The notes beneath the pieces are model-generated. The model had not been told where the DNA came from and did no database searches. It saw only the letters and a list, made by a program, of their open reading frames with translations. Of a stretch of 64,000 nucleotides of DNA, positions 5,885 to 14,045 are shown one piece after another (positions within the stretch are counted from its first letter, which is position 1; the number at the start of each line of letters is the position of its first letter). The DNA comes from Streptomyces spinoverrucosus (GTDB taxonomy: Bacteria > Actinomycetota > Actinomycetes > Streptomycetales > Streptomycetaceae): positions 4,786,001-4,850,000 of the forward strand of contig NZ_JADPZX010000001.1 in assembly GCF_015712165.1 (NCBI RefSeq), written 5' to 3'. The position numbers and the translations under genes were made by a program.

Positions 5885-8455
5885 CTAGTCCTCCGCCAGC
5901 TCCGCCACCCCTGTGATCCGGTGCAGCGGATACGTGCGGACCTCGTCCGCGGTGTGGTCGTACGCCGTCACGAAGCCGCCCTCCACCCGCACCGGCGCGA
6001 TCACCCGCTGACTGGCGGCGCCCTCGGCGTTGACGTACCCGATCCACAGGGACTGGCCGGTCAGGACGGCGGCCTGCATGGTGGCGAGGGTCTCGGCGGA
6101 GCTGGTGCGCGGCAGGCCGCCGCCGGTGGCGGTCGGCGTGGGGGACTTCCGGGGCGCCGTCGAGGCCAGGTCGCCCGCCCGGATCGCGCGGATCGCGGCC
6201 GCGAGCAGCGTGGTGTCGGGCGCGGGCGGGCCCTCCGGCACCGGCTCGGGAGGGGTGCGCGGCGGCGTGCGGTGGGCGAGCGCCCGCGTGATCAGCACGT
6301 CGCCCTCGGGGGACTCGGCGGCGGGCGCGAAGCCCAGCCCGCGCAGCCCCTCCAGCAGGGTCGCCGGGTCGGCCTGCGCGGCCAGCACGGTCGGCGCGAG
6401 GCGACGCAGCCGCAGTCCGGCGGACCGCTTGTCGGCGAGGATCTCGTTCAGCAGCGCGTCGTCGTCGCAGCGCACATACGCCGAGGCCACGCCCACGCGG
6501 AGGTGCCCGTGCCGGCGGGCCACGTCGTCGATCAGGTACGCCAGCGGCTGCGGAACCGGCGTACGGGAGTGCTCGGTGAGGAAGGCGTGCAGGTCGGAGG
6601 CGGTGCGGCCGGCGTCCAGGGCGCGGCGTACGGAGGCCGGCGTGAAGCGGTAGACGGTCGCGCCGCCCTTGGACTCCACGTCGGCGAGCACGTCCAGCAT
6701 GTCCGCGAGGTGCCGCTGCAACGGGCCCGGCGCCACCGCCGTCAGATCGGCCTGGAGCAGGACGTGGTCCAGCGGCTCGGGCAGCAGCGGGGCGAGCAGC
6801 CGGGCGGCCGTGGCGGAGGCGACGGACTGCTCGGCGGGGGTGAGGGGCTCCAGGGGCGGGGTGGGGCGGTGGTGCACGGGGAGCTTGTCGCCGGGGCCCT
6901 CGGGCTCGTCGGCGGGCGCGTGCGCCGGAGCGTGCGCGCCCAGTAGCGCCCGCCCGTGCGCCGAGAGCGCCCCGCGTCCCGTCACCCCGAGCAACTCGGC
7001 CTCGGAGAGCGCCCACTGGGCGAGCCGGACCCGCAGATCGGCGTCAGGGGCGGTGTCCCGTTCCGGGTCCCGTTGGGGGGCGTCCCGCTGTGGGTCGCGC
7101 CGCAGCGGCCGCTCCCACCGCAGCCGCGCCAGCACCGACTCACCCGCGGGAGCCGCCCCCTCCGGCAACTGCGCCAGCAGGCTCAGCACCCGGTGCCGTA
7201 CCTCCGGAGCGGCCGACCGGTCGAGCCCCGGACCCAGCGCGGCCAGCGCGCGGTCCTTCGCGTCCCGGCCGCCCACCAGCCCCGCCGTTCGGGTCGCCGC
7301 CAGCCATGCCTGAGCCAGCAGGGTCCAGCGCTGGGCGGCGGGCTGCTCCAGCCACTCGTCGTAGGCCGGGGTCGCCGCGTACCGCTCGTCGGCCTCCCCG
7401 TCGGAGGCGACCAGGCCCGCCGCGTAGGCCAGCTCCACCCAGAAGGCGGCGACCGGCTCGGACACGTCGAGCGCCACGGCGGTCCGCTTCAGGTCGCGGA
7501 CGCTCAGCCCACCCGCCCGCAGCACCGCCGGACCGCCCTCGTCCCAGTCCTTCAGCAACTCCTCGACGGTCGCCAGCGCGGTGTACGCCTGCCCGGCCGC
7601 AGTGGCGTCCACAACCTGTGGACGGTGCGTGGCCGCCGCCTCCACGGGCGGCGGCGCCGGTTCGGTCGTGCGGTGCGCGCGGCCGCCGCGCAGGTGGAGG
7701 GCCACCTCGCGGGGGAGTACGACCGTGCCGGGCGCCGTCGGCAACAGCAGGCCGCGGTCCAGCAGCCAGCGCAGCCTCGGCGCCGGATCGGCGGTGACCT
7801 GCCCGTACGGCGGCCCCCATACCAGCCGCTCCAGCACCTCCACCGACTCGGCCGGGGCCTCGTCGAGCAGCGCGGACATCCGCTTGCGGTCGGTGAACAG
7901 GGCGGTGAGCGCGGCCGTCGCGGAGACGGAGTCGTGCGTGGAGGGCAGCCCGACGGCCGTGACGAGCTCCTGGATCCGGCCCGGCGACATGCCCGCCGTC
8001 GCCTCCTGGACGCTCGGTCCCAGGCCGGTCGGGGACGGATGCTGCGGGGTCGGGGCGAGGAGCTCACGGGCGGTGCGCACCAGGCGCAGCCGCTCGTCGG
8101 CGCCCCAGACGAGGGCCTGCTCGCGCAGGGTGCCGAGGCCGCGGGGCAGGGCGGCGGCGACGACGGGGTCGCCGTCGTCACCGGCCATGAGCCCGAGCAG
8201 TTCCTCGTACGTCGCCGGATCGGCCGCCACGGCCAGCGCCTCGGCCGTCTGCAGCGCGAAGCGGTCCAGCCGCTCCAGGGCGCGGACCACCGAGGCACGG
8301 GTGCCGGCGCGGGTGGCGAGCTGGGTGAGGTCGGTGGGGACGGGCGTGATGAGATCGGGCCGGCTGCGCAGGAGCGCGGCCAGCGAGGCGTCGTCCCGCC
8401 CGCGAAGCGCCTCCGCGAGGGACCGCGGGGCCGCCGGCTTCTCCTCGGTGCTCAT
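5885..8455 (-). CDS. Helicase-associated (XPB/Ssl2 N-terminal-like) and WYL-domain protein, Rv0862c type
   Basis: 856 residues from the ATG at 8455; an in-frame GTG at 8500 is less likely. It belongs to the helicase-C-associated family whose mycobacterial member Rv0862c is encoded next to XPB. The N-terminal half has winged-helix-like segments (SLAEALRGRDD start, LTQLATRAGTRASVVRALERLD). Residues ~545-700 hold the XPB/Ssl2-like region (DHVLLQADLTAVAPGPL, VYRFTPASVRRALDAGRTA, PQPLAYLIDDVARRHGHLRVG). The C-terminal ~90 residues are WYL-like (LWIGYVNAEGAASQRVIAPVRVEGGFVTAY). Probable role: partner or regulator of XPB in DNA repair. A Pro/Arg-rich linker near residues 455-475 (repeated RDPQRD) is low complexity. 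Confidence 0.85.
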   Translation of the reverse strand: MSTEEKPAAPRSLAEALRGRDDASLAALLRSRPDLITPVPTDLTQLATRAGTRASVVRALERLDRFALQTAEALAVAADPATYEELLGLMAGDDGDPVVAAALPRGLGTLREQALVWGADERLRLVRTARELLAPTPQHPSPTGLGPSVQEATAGMSPGRIQELVTAVGLPSTHDSVSATAALTALFTDRKRMSALLDEAPAESVEVLERLVWGPPYGQVTADPAPRLRWLLDRGLLLPTAPGTVVLPREVALHLRGGRAHRTTEPAPPPVEAAATHRPQVVDATAAGQAYTALATVEELLKDWDEGGPAVLRAGGLSVRDLKRTAVALDVSEPVAAFWVELAYAAGLVASDGEADERYAATPAYDEWLEQPAAQRWTLLAQAWLAATRTAGLVGGRDAKDRALAALGPGLDRSAAPEVRHRVLSLLAQLPEGAAPAGESVLARLRWERPLRRDPQRDAPQRDPERDTAPDADLRVRLAQWALSEAELLGVTGRGALSAHGRALLGAHAPAHAPADEPEGPGDKLPVHHRPTPPLEPLTPAEQSVASATAARLLAPLLPEPLDHVLLQADLTAVAPGPLQRHLADMLDVLADVESKGGATVYRFTPASVRRALDAGRTASDLHAFLTEHSRTPVPQPLAYLIDDVARRHGHLRVGVASAYVRCDDDALLNEILADKRSAGLRLRRLAPTVLAAQADPATLLEGLRGLGFAPAAESPEGDVLITRALAHRTPPRTPPEPVPEGPPAPDTTLLAAAIRAIRAGDLASTAPRKSPTPTATGGGLPRTSSAETLATMQAAVLTGQSLWIGYVNAEGAASQRVIAPVRVEGGFVTAYDHTADEVRTYPLHRITGVAELAED

Positions 8456-8549
8456 CCGGCCAACGGTAGCGGGTCGGGGTGCCGGGACGTGTGTGGTCAC
8501 CGGGCGCCGAGGCGAACGAGACGTTTCCCAGATGACGTCCGGGTGAATT

Positions 8550-8561
8550 TCCTCCGGAGGA
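8550..8561. promoter_or_regulatory. 12-bp perfect palindrome between divergent genes
   Basis: TCCTCCGGAGGA lies in the gap between the helicase-associated gene (start 8455) and the deleted binding-protein gene (8654). It could be an operator, or an accidental pairing of Shine-Dalgarno-like halves. No promoter elements were clear around it. Confidence 0.25.
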
Positions 8562-8653
8562 TTACTCCGACGCCGACCGCACCCGGATCACGCTGGTCAC
8601 TCTGGGCATTCTGTCAACTGCGCGACGCAGTACGAGGATTGGGGGATCCGGCG

Positions 8654-8986
8654 GTGTGGTTGGACTTCGACAAACTGGTCGCGATCGGCAGCGTGGCGAT
8701 CGCCCTCACCGCGTTCCTCTGGTTCCGGTCCGCCCGGGACAACGGGATCGATCTCATCCAGGTGCGGATCGACAGCCAGGCGGCCTCGGTCGCCGCCGTC
8801 CGGGAAGGCGCCTACCCGTACTGGCAGACCGAGTACGCCTACACCTACGGAGACCCGCGGGCCACGCCCATCGCCGCATCCTTCCTGCGCTTCCTCAACA
8901 GTCAGATCGGCCAGGACATCCTCCGCACGAACGGCAGTTCGAGCTGTGCCCAGACGGAGAACCCGCTCATTTGCGAGCCCACCTGA
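8654..8986 (+). pseudogene. Internally deleted PstS-like substrate-binding protein gene
   Basis: A 110-codon frame with GTG start and a G-rich site (GGGGGATCC) upstream. It joins an N-terminal membrane anchor (VAIGSVAIALTAFLWFRSA) directly to the C-terminal tail of a phosphate-type binding protein: ASVAAVREGAYPYWQTEYAYTYG, AASFLRFLNSQIGQDILRTNG and a final CAQTENPLICEPT. In the Streptomyces family I recall, several hundred residues of extracellular domain separate these parts. The simplest reading is an in-frame internal deletion around residue 32-36, leaving a transcribed and translatable remnant. It is unlikely to bind ligand. Confidence 0.6.
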
Positions 8987-9064
8987 CGTGGCGTCGGTCC
9001 CCCCAGCCTGCGCTAACGTCGTGCGATACGGGCAATCCGGCACACCCGCCCCGGAGGGGACAGC

Positions 9065-10060
9065 GTGGGGATCGAGAGCGACAAGGTCGTCTACGAGTAC
9101 CTGAGCCGCGTCGGTGACGTGGCTCAGCAGCGGCAGCTGCCCTCCGCCACCCGCATGCGCCTGGTCTCCCAGCTGCGCGACGAGATCGACCGGCGCCGCG
9201 CCAAGGCCGTCGTCGACAGTCCCGCCGCCGTCCGCCGCATCCTCGCCCGCATCGGCAGCCCGGACGAGGTGGTCACCGCTGCGGGGGACGGTGGCGGTGC
9301 CGTGGAGGCGCCGGCCGCCGCCGTCCCCGTACAGCGGGACAAGCAGGACACGCAGGACGAGCGGGAGAAGGCGGCGCAGTCGAAGGGCAGGGGGCTGCGC
9401 CGGATCGTGCCGGGGCCCCGGCACGCCGAGCCCGAGAGTCCACCCCCGCCCGCCGACGCCCCGGCCCCGCCGCACCGCGCCGGCGAGCACGAGCTCGGGG
9501 ACAGTGCCACCCAGCCCGACTGGTGGCGGGTGGACAGCAGCCCCTTCGGTGTCGGCGACAGCGTGCCCGGGTTCGTCGGCGGCGTGGAGATCCCGGAGCT
9601 GCTCAGGCCGCCGGAGGAGAAGAAGGACGCCGAGCCCCGGCCGGCGGCCCCGGAGGCCGAAACGGAGGCCGAGACCGACGCCGGCGAGCCCGCCCCGCGT
9701 CGCCGGCTCCTCCCGTCCCCCGGCGACTGGAACAACCCCCTCCTGCTGCTCGCCGCCGCCCTCCTCGTCGCCGGTGCCGTGCTCGGCAATCTGCTCCCGC
9801 TGGCCGTCGGCTGGCTCATCGCGTACGCCTCCCGCCGCCTGACCAGGTGGGAGATGAAGTGGGCGGTGATGATCCTGCCCGGCGCCGCGCTCGCCGCCGG
9901 TTTCGGCTGGCTGTGGGGCAGGCTCGACGGCCGCTGGGGCACCCCCATCGCCGACGGCGGGATGAACGACGCCCTCGCCGAGACCTGGCCCTGGGTGCTG
10001 CGGGGCGCGGCGGTGGCGTCGGCGCTGTTCCTGGTGTGGCGGTCCCAGAGGAAGAGCTGA
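9065..10060 (+). CDS. Membrane protein with N-terminal HAAS-like helical region, unknown
   Basis: 331 residues from a GTG at 9065 with GGAGGGGA 4 nt upstream. Residues 1-80 form a helical domain resembling the HAAS-type segment of membrane regulators (YLSRVGDVAQQRQLPSATR, LRDEIDRRR, ILARIGSPDEVV). A long Pro/Ala/Glu-rich cytoplasmic linker follows to about residue 215, including WWRVDSSPFGVGDSVPGFVGG. At least three membrane helices end the protein (NPLLLLAAALLVAGAVLG; AVMILPGAALAAGFGWLWG; VLRGAAVASALFLVW). It is Streptomyces-conserved in my recollection, without known function. Gene alone, 48 nt before the HAD phosphatase. Confidence 0.75.
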   Translation: MGIESDKVVYEYLSRVGDVAQQRQLPSATRMRLVSQLRDEIDRRRAKAVVDSPAAVRRILARIGSPDEVVTAAGDGGGAVEAPAAAVPVQRDKQDTQDEREKAAQSKGRGLRRIVPGPRHAEPESPPPPADAPAPPHRAGEHELGDSATQPDWWRVDSSPFGVGDSVPGFVGGVEIPELLRPPEEKKDAEPRPAAPEAETEAETDAGEPAPRRRLLPSPGDWNNPLLLLAAALLVAGAVLGNLLPLAVGWLIAYASRRLTRWEMKWAVMILPGAALAAGFGWLWGRLDGRWGTPIADGGMNDALAETWPWVLRGAAVASALFLVWRSQRKS

Positions 10061-10108
10061 GCCCCGCCCCGGACCCCGTTCACCTCGCCCCCGCGTTCAC
10101 TCGGCACA

Positions 10109-10744
10109 ATGGCCCGCATGACCTCGCGCCCCCTCACCGTCGGGTTCGATCTCGACATGACGCTCATCGACTCCCGCCCCGGCATCCACGCCTGCTACCT
10201 GGCGCTGGCCGAGCGGACGGGGGCGTACATCGACGCCGATCTCGCCATCACCCGGCTGGGGCCGCCGCTGGAGGAGGAGCTGCGGCACTGGTTCCCGGCG
10301 GACGAGGTCCCCGCGGTGGCCGATGTCTACCGGGCGATGTACCCGACGATCGCCATAGCCGCGACCCCCGCCATGGCCGGTGCGCACGAGGCGATGGAGG
10401 CCGTGCGCGCGGCCGGTGGACGGACCGTCGTGGTCACCGCCAAGTACGAGCCCAACGCCAAGCTGCACCTCGCCCACCTCGGCATCGAGCCCGACGCGGT
10501 GGTCGGCAACCTGTGGGCGGAGGCGAAGGCGGCGGCCCTGCGCGAGCACGGCGCGGGCGTCTACGTCGGCGACCACACCGGCGACATCCGCGGCGCCCGC
10601 GCCGCCGAGGCGCTGTCGGTGACGGTGGCGACCGGCCCGTGCGACGCCGAGGAGCTGACGGCGGCGGGCGCGGACGTCGTGCTCACCGGCCTGGGTGAGT
10701 TCCCGGCATGGCTTTCGGCCTATCTCGACGCGCCGCGCGCCTGA
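10109..10744 (+). CDS. HAD-superfamily hydrolase (phosphoglycolate phosphatase-like)
   Basis: Haloacid-dehalogenase-type phosphatase, 211 residues. Motif I is FDLDMTLID (residues 13-21) with both catalytic aspartates. A helical cap follows (LITRLGPPLEEEL type). Motif II is VVTAK with the lysine region KYEPNAKLHL, and motif IV is YVGDHTGDIRGA (about residue 152), whose aspartates bind magnesium. Substrate unknown; the Gph/phosphoglycolate-like subgroup is the best match. The start is ATG 10109 or ATG 10118. The 3' end overlaps the convergent small membrane gene by 25 bp. Confidence 0.85.
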   Translation: MARMTSRPLTVGFDLDMTLIDSRPGIHACYLALAERTGAYIDADLAITRLGPPLEEELRHWFPADEVPAVADVYRAMYPTIAIAATPAMAGAHEAMEAVRAAGGRTVVVTAKYEPNAKLHLAHLGIEPDAVVGNLWAEAKAAALREHGAGVYVGDHTGDIRGARAAEALSVTVATGPCDAEELTAAGADVVLTGLGEFPAWLSAYLDAPRA

Positions 10745-10971
10745 CGCCGCCCCGCCGCGATCGACCGGAGCAGCCCCGCTCCGGCGATCAGGAAGCCGGC
10801 CCCCATGAGCATGCTCAATCCGAACATGTACGTCGGAAAAGGCGTCGTACCGAGGAACAGCGGAGCCACCGTGACCAGAGTGGCCACGGCTCCGACGATG
10901 AAGACGACGGCACCGGCACGGATCAGTCGGTCACCGGGCGCGGCGGAATTCGGTTGGGTTTTGTCACGCAC
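10720..10971 (-). CDS. Small two-helix membrane protein
   Basis: 83 residues from a GTG at 10971. Two hydrophobic helices ([23 protein letters not shown] and [19 protein letters not shown]) flank a short loop TTPFPTYM, and the C-terminus is basic (RRQARGASR). No catalytic residues; function unknown. It is divergent from the cold-shock gene and overlaps the HAD gene by 25 bp at its 3' end. An upstream in-frame ATG at 11004 would add 11 residues but collides with the csp promoter region. Confidence 0.7.
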   Translation of the reverse strand: MRDKTQPNSAAPGDRLIRAGAVVFIVGAVATLVTVAPLFLGTTPFPTYMFGLSMLMGAGFLIAGAGLLRSIAAGRRQARGASR

Positions 10972-11016
10972 CGGACCAGGGTAGTTCCCAGCGCGAAGGA
11001 ACAACCGGGCGACGTC

Positions 11017-11073
11017 TTGTCACCGGCCTGAAGACCATTAGCCTTGGTACCGGCGGGTCACGGACGACCCGCC
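11017..11073 (+). promoter_or_regulatory. csp promoter and 5'-terminal mRNA hairpin
   Basis: TTGTCA (11017-11022) and TAGCCT (11039-11044) are 16 nt apart, predicting a start near 11051. The first bases of the RNA would then form a hairpin: GGCGGGTC (11052-11059), loop of 6, GACCCGCC (11066-11073), leaving ~62 nt of open leader before the GTG. Such leaders are common on cold-shock mRNAs, but this one is inferred from sequence only. Confidence 0.4.
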
Positions 11074-11135
11074 CAAGTGCTATCAAGAGCCGTTTCAGAA
11101 GCAGTTTTCCGACGAGTACGAGGACGAGGACAGAC

Positions 11136-11519
11136 GTGCCTACCGGCAAGGTCAAGTGGTTCAACAGCGAGAAGGGCTTCGGCTTTCTCTCCCGTGACGA
11201 CGGCGGTGACGTCTTCGTCCATTCCTCGGTTCTCCCCGCCGGAGTCGAGACGCTCAAGCCGGGACAGCGCGTGGAGTTCGGAGTCGTCGCCGGGCAGCGC
11301 GGCGACCAGGCCCTCTCGGTCACCATCCTCGACCCGACCCCGTCGGTCGCGGCGGCGCAGCGCAAGAAGCCGGACGAGCTGGCCTCCATCGTCCAGGACC
11401 TGACCACGCTCCTGGAGAACATCACTCCGATGCTCGAAAAGGGCCGTTACCCCGACAAGGCCTCCGGCAAGAAGATCGCCGGCCTGCTCCGCGCGGTCGC
11501 CGACCAGCTCGACGTATAA
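11136..11519 (+). CDS. Cold-shock domain protein with C-terminal extension
   Basis: 127 residues; GTG start with GAGGAC upstream. Residues 1-67 are a canonical cold-shock domain with RNP1 KGFGFLSRD and RNP2 VFVHSSVL, and the [17 protein letters not shown] opening typical of single-stranded nucleic-acid-binding RNA chaperones. The ~60-residue C-terminal extension ([35 protein letters not shown]) is absent from minimal Csp proteins and is helical; it is shared by actinobacterial CspB-like proteins. Probably cytoplasmic RNA chaperone. Not SCO-type 67-residue ScoF. Confidence 0.92.
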   Translation: MPTGKVKWFNSEKGFGFLSRDDGGDVFVHSSVLPAGVETLKPGQRVEFGVVAGQRGDQALSVTILDPTPSVAAAQRKKPDELASIVQDLTTLLENITPMLEKGRYPDKASGKKIAGLLRAVADQLDV

Positions 11520-11582
11520 AAGCCGTTTGAACCCGGCGGTCCAAGCCCGATTGGCCCCGGTTAAACCCGTTTGAGCCCGGTT

Positions 11583-12425
11583 TTACGGGAAATCCAGCGC
11601 ATCCGGGCCGAGGGGCGGTACCAGCCCCTCGGCCGCCGCACGGGTGAGCAGCCCGCGTACGGCCGCATAGCCGTCCTCGCCGAGGCCGGCGGTGAATTCG
11701 TTGACGTACAGCCCGATGTGCTGGTCGGCGACGGCCGGGTCCATCTCCTGGGCGTGTGCCATGACGTACGGCCGGGACGCCTCGGGGTCGTCCCAGGCCA
11801 TCTGCACGGAGGTGCGGATGGTGTCCGCGAGCCGCGTCAGCGTCTCAGCCCCCAGCGACCGCTTGGCGATGATCGCGCCCAGGGGGATCGGCAGCCCGGT
11901 GGTGTGCTCCCAGTGTTCGCCCATGTCGGCGAGCTTGTGCAGGCCGTAGTTCTGGTAGGTGAAGCGCGCCTCGTGGATGACGAGGCCCGCGTCGACCTTC
12001 CCGTCCCGTACGGCGGGCATGATCTCGTGGAACGGCATGACCACGATCTCGCCGACCCCGCCGGGCAGCGTGTCGGCGGCCCACAGACGGAACAGCAGAT
12101 ACGCCGTCGACTTCTCGCTCGGCACCGCGACCGTGCGTCCGGTCAGGTCGACGCCCGGCTCCCGGGTCAGCACCAGCGGGCCGCAGCCCCGGCCCAGCGC
12201 GCCGCCGCACGGCAGCAGGGTGTAGGTGCCGAGGACGTACGGCAGCACGGCGTACGACACCTTCAGTACGTCCAGCTCGCCGCGCTCGGCCATGGCGTTG
12301 GTGATGTCGATGTCCGCGAAGGTCACGTCGAGGCCGGGGGCGCCGGGGACGCGGCCGTGGGCGAGGGCGTCGAAGACGAAGGTGTCGTTGGGGCAGGGGG
12401 AGTACGCGATGTGCAGTCGGCTCAT
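11583..12425 (-). CDS. mqnD: 1,4-dihydroxy-6-naphthoate synthase (futalosine pathway)
   Basis: MqnD, 280 residues, converts cyclic dehypoxanthine futalosine to 1,4-dihydroxy-6-naphthoate in the alternative menaquinone pathway. The fold is periplasmic-binding-protein-like. Hallmarks are the N-terminal IAYSPCPNDTFVFDAL, GELDVLKVSYAVLPYVLG, the SEKSTAYLL segment, and IHEARFTYQNYGL around residue 150 (catalytic His region). The ATG at 12425 overlaps the mqnB stop in ATGA, so the two are translationally coupled. In S. coelicolor the pair is SCO4327-SCO4326 by memory. Confidence 0.95.
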   Translation of the reverse strand: MSRLHIAYSPCPNDTFVFDALAHGRVPGAPGLDVTFADIDITNAMAERGELDVLKVSYAVLPYVLGTYTLLPCGGALGRGCGPLVLTREPGVDLTGRTVAVPSEKSTAYLLFRLWAADTLPGGVGEIVVMPFHEIMPAVRDGKVDAGLVIHEARFTYQNYGLHKLADMGEHWEHTTGLPIPLGAIIAKRSLGAETLTRLADTIRTSVQMAWDDPEASRPYVMAHAQEMDPAVADQHIGLYVNEFTAGLGEDGYAAVRGLLTRAAAEGLVPPLGPDALDFP

Positions 12426-13165
12426 GCCGGTTTCCAACTCTCCAGTACGGGTGCCAGCTTCCCGAAGCCGTCCGTGAGGGCCTGAAGGGCCTCGCCGATC
12501 CGCCAGCCGGCGCGGTCGCGCGGGCCGACCGGGTTGGAGATCGCGCGCAGCTCCAGCACGGGCGTGCCGTGCGCGGCGGCGGCCTCGGCGACGCCGAAGC
12601 CCTCCATGGCCTCGGCGAGGGCACGGGGGTGGTGGGCGCGCAGGGCGATGGCGCGGGCGGCGGTGCCGGTCACCGTGGAGACGGTGAGGACCGTGCCGGG
12701 GCGGGCTCCGGTGGCGGTCGCGGCGTCCCGTACGAGTGCTTCCGGCGGACGGTGGGTGACGGTGCCGAAGCCCAGGTCGGTGACCGGCAGGAAGCCCTCG
12801 GCGGTCTCGGCGCCGAGGTCGGCGGCGGTGATCTCGTCGGCGACGACCAGGGAGCCGACGGGCGCCTCGGGTACGAAGCCGCCGGCGATGCCGGTGGAGA
12901 CGACCAGGGCGTAGGGCCTGCCGTGCAGGGCGGCGGCCGTGAGGGCGGTCGCGGTGCGGGCGGCGGCCAGGGCGGGGCCGACACCGGCGGCGAGCAGGTC
13001 GGGGCCGGCGGGGAGGCGGTGCAGGGTGACCGGGGTGACCGGGGTGACCGCGGCGCCGGGCAGCGGGACCTCGGTGGCGTGGCCCGGGAAGGCCCGTGCC
13101 ACCGCGTCCCGTTCGGCGGGGACCGCGGTGGCCACGAGGATGCGTGCGGCGGCGGACGTGATCAG
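12422..13165 (-). CDS. mqnB: Futalosine hydrolase (menaquinone biosynthesis)
   Basis: MqnB, a nucleoside-phosphorylase-fold hydrolase that removes hypoxanthine from futalosine. About 247 residues. Signs are the opening RILVATAVPAERDAVARAF, VSTGIAGGF near residue 90, GSLVVADEITAADLGAE, the purine-site segment EAMEGFGVAEAAA near residue 195, and LRAISNPVG near the end. No ATG, GTG or TTG precedes the first strand; the likely start is the CTG at 13165, overlapping the stop of the DUF2771 gene (CTGA) with AAGGA just upstream. The next option, GTG 13135, would remove the first beta strand. Operon: DUF2771, mqnB, mqnD. Confidence 0.88.
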   Translation of the reverse strand: MITSAAARILVATAVPAERDAVARAFPGHATEVPLPGAAVTPVTPVTLHRLPAGPDLLAAGVGPALAAARTATALTAAALHGRPYALVVSTGIAGGFVPEAPVGSLVVADEITAADLGAETAEGFLPVTDLGFGTVTHRPPEALVRDAATATGARPGTVLTVSTVTGTAARAIALRAHHPRALAEAMEGFGVAEAAAAHGTPVLELRAISNPVGPRDRAGWRIGEALQALTDGFGKLAPVLESWKPA

Positions 13166-13632
13166 GCGTCCTTCTTCAGCTTGAAGGACCACACGCCGGT
13201 GACCTCCTGCTCGCCCTCCTTGATGGAGACCAGCGTGGAGTTGCCCTGGGCACCGTACTGGGCGTTGAAGAACACGCTGCCCGGGATGGTGCGGTAGGTC
13301 TTGGTGCTGGCGTCGGTGAGCGGCTGGCCGTTCATCAGGATCGTCCAGCCCTTGTCCGCGATCTCCGGGTCCACACCGAAGCGGACGGTTTCGTCGGGGT
13401 CGACCGAGATGGCCTTGATGTCGGTGTCCTTCAGACACTCGGCCAGCTCGCTGGTCTTCACGGCGGCGCCGTCGTTGTAGCAGGTCGCCTCGGCGTTGAC
13501 CGAGCTGGAACCGACGGTGATCGTCGACACGGGCGACGGCTTGTCGCAGGCCGACAGGACAAGCAGTCCGGCGGAAACGGCGCCGGCGGCGGCGACGGCG
13601 CGGCGGCGTCGCACAGCGGATTGCATGGTCAT
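13162..13632 (-). CDS. DUF2771-family lipoprotein
   Basis: 156 residues with a lipoprotein signal peptide: basic n-region (VRRRRAVAAA), hydrophobic core, lipobox LSAC with Cys at residue 29. The exported part carries one Cys pair (ATCYND and LAECLKD) and a beta-rich domain ending GVWSFKLKKDA. It matches the DUF2771 family found beside mqnB in Streptomyces as I remember. Function unknown. It is first in a run with mqnB and mqnD, overlapping mqnB by 4 nt, so all three are probably co-transcribed. ATG 13626 is an alternative start. Confidence 0.8.
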   Translation of the reverse strand: MTMQSAVRRRRAVAAAGAVSAGLLVLSACDKPSPVSTITVGSSSVNAEATCYNDGAAVKTSELAECLKDTDIKAISVDPDETVRFGVDPEIADKGWTILMNGQPLTDASTKTYRTIPGSVFFNAQYGAQGNSTLVSIKEGEQEVTGVWSFKLKKDA

Positions 13633-13702
13633 GGTCGAAGGCTATCGGGCGCGTCCAGTCCCCTCCCCATGCGGGGGTAAGGGGCGTGCCGTCGGTTAGG
13701 CC

Positions 13703-14045
13703 ACTCGCGGGTCTGGACGCCGTTGTGCCGGGGCGGGGGTCAGGCGCTTTGGGGGTGTGGGTGTTGTTGTGTCGGGCCGGGGGCTGGTGACTCGCGGGTG
13801 TGGGCGTTGCTGTGTCGGGCCGGGGGCTGGCGACTCGCGGTGGTGGGTGTTGCTGTGCTGTGCCGGGGGCATGCGCTTCGGGGGTGTGGGTGTTGCTGTG
13901 CCGGGGCGGGGCTGGCGACTCGCGGGGCGGGCGTTGCTGTGCCCGGGCGGGGGCTGGTCACTCGCGGGTCTGGACGCCGTTGTGCCGGGGGCGGGGTCAG
14001 GCGACTCGTGGGCGTGTGCGGCCGCCGTGTCGGGCGGAGGTGAGC
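13703..14045. repeat. Degenerate 43-bp tandem repeat array, about 8 units
   Basis: The anchor ACTCGCGG or a variant recurs at 13703, ~13747, 13790, 13833, ~13876, 13918, 13960 and 14004, giving steps of 42-44 bp. Each unit reads roughly ACTCGCGG + GTGTGGG(T/C)GTTGCTGTG + (T/C)CGGG(C/G)CGGGGGCTGG. The first and seventh units are nearly identical to each other (both contain GGTCTGGACGCCGTTGTGCC). The period is not a multiple of three. The array begins inside the last codons of the MFS gene (stop 13997-13999) and fills the 364-bp gap to the DUF2771 gene. The plus strand is strongly G-rich. Confidence 0.85.

Noticed and set aside
8546..8562. GGAGG near 8557 as ribosome site for a gene at ~8570
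   Set aside because: Part of a perfect palindrome and followed by no sensible start codon.
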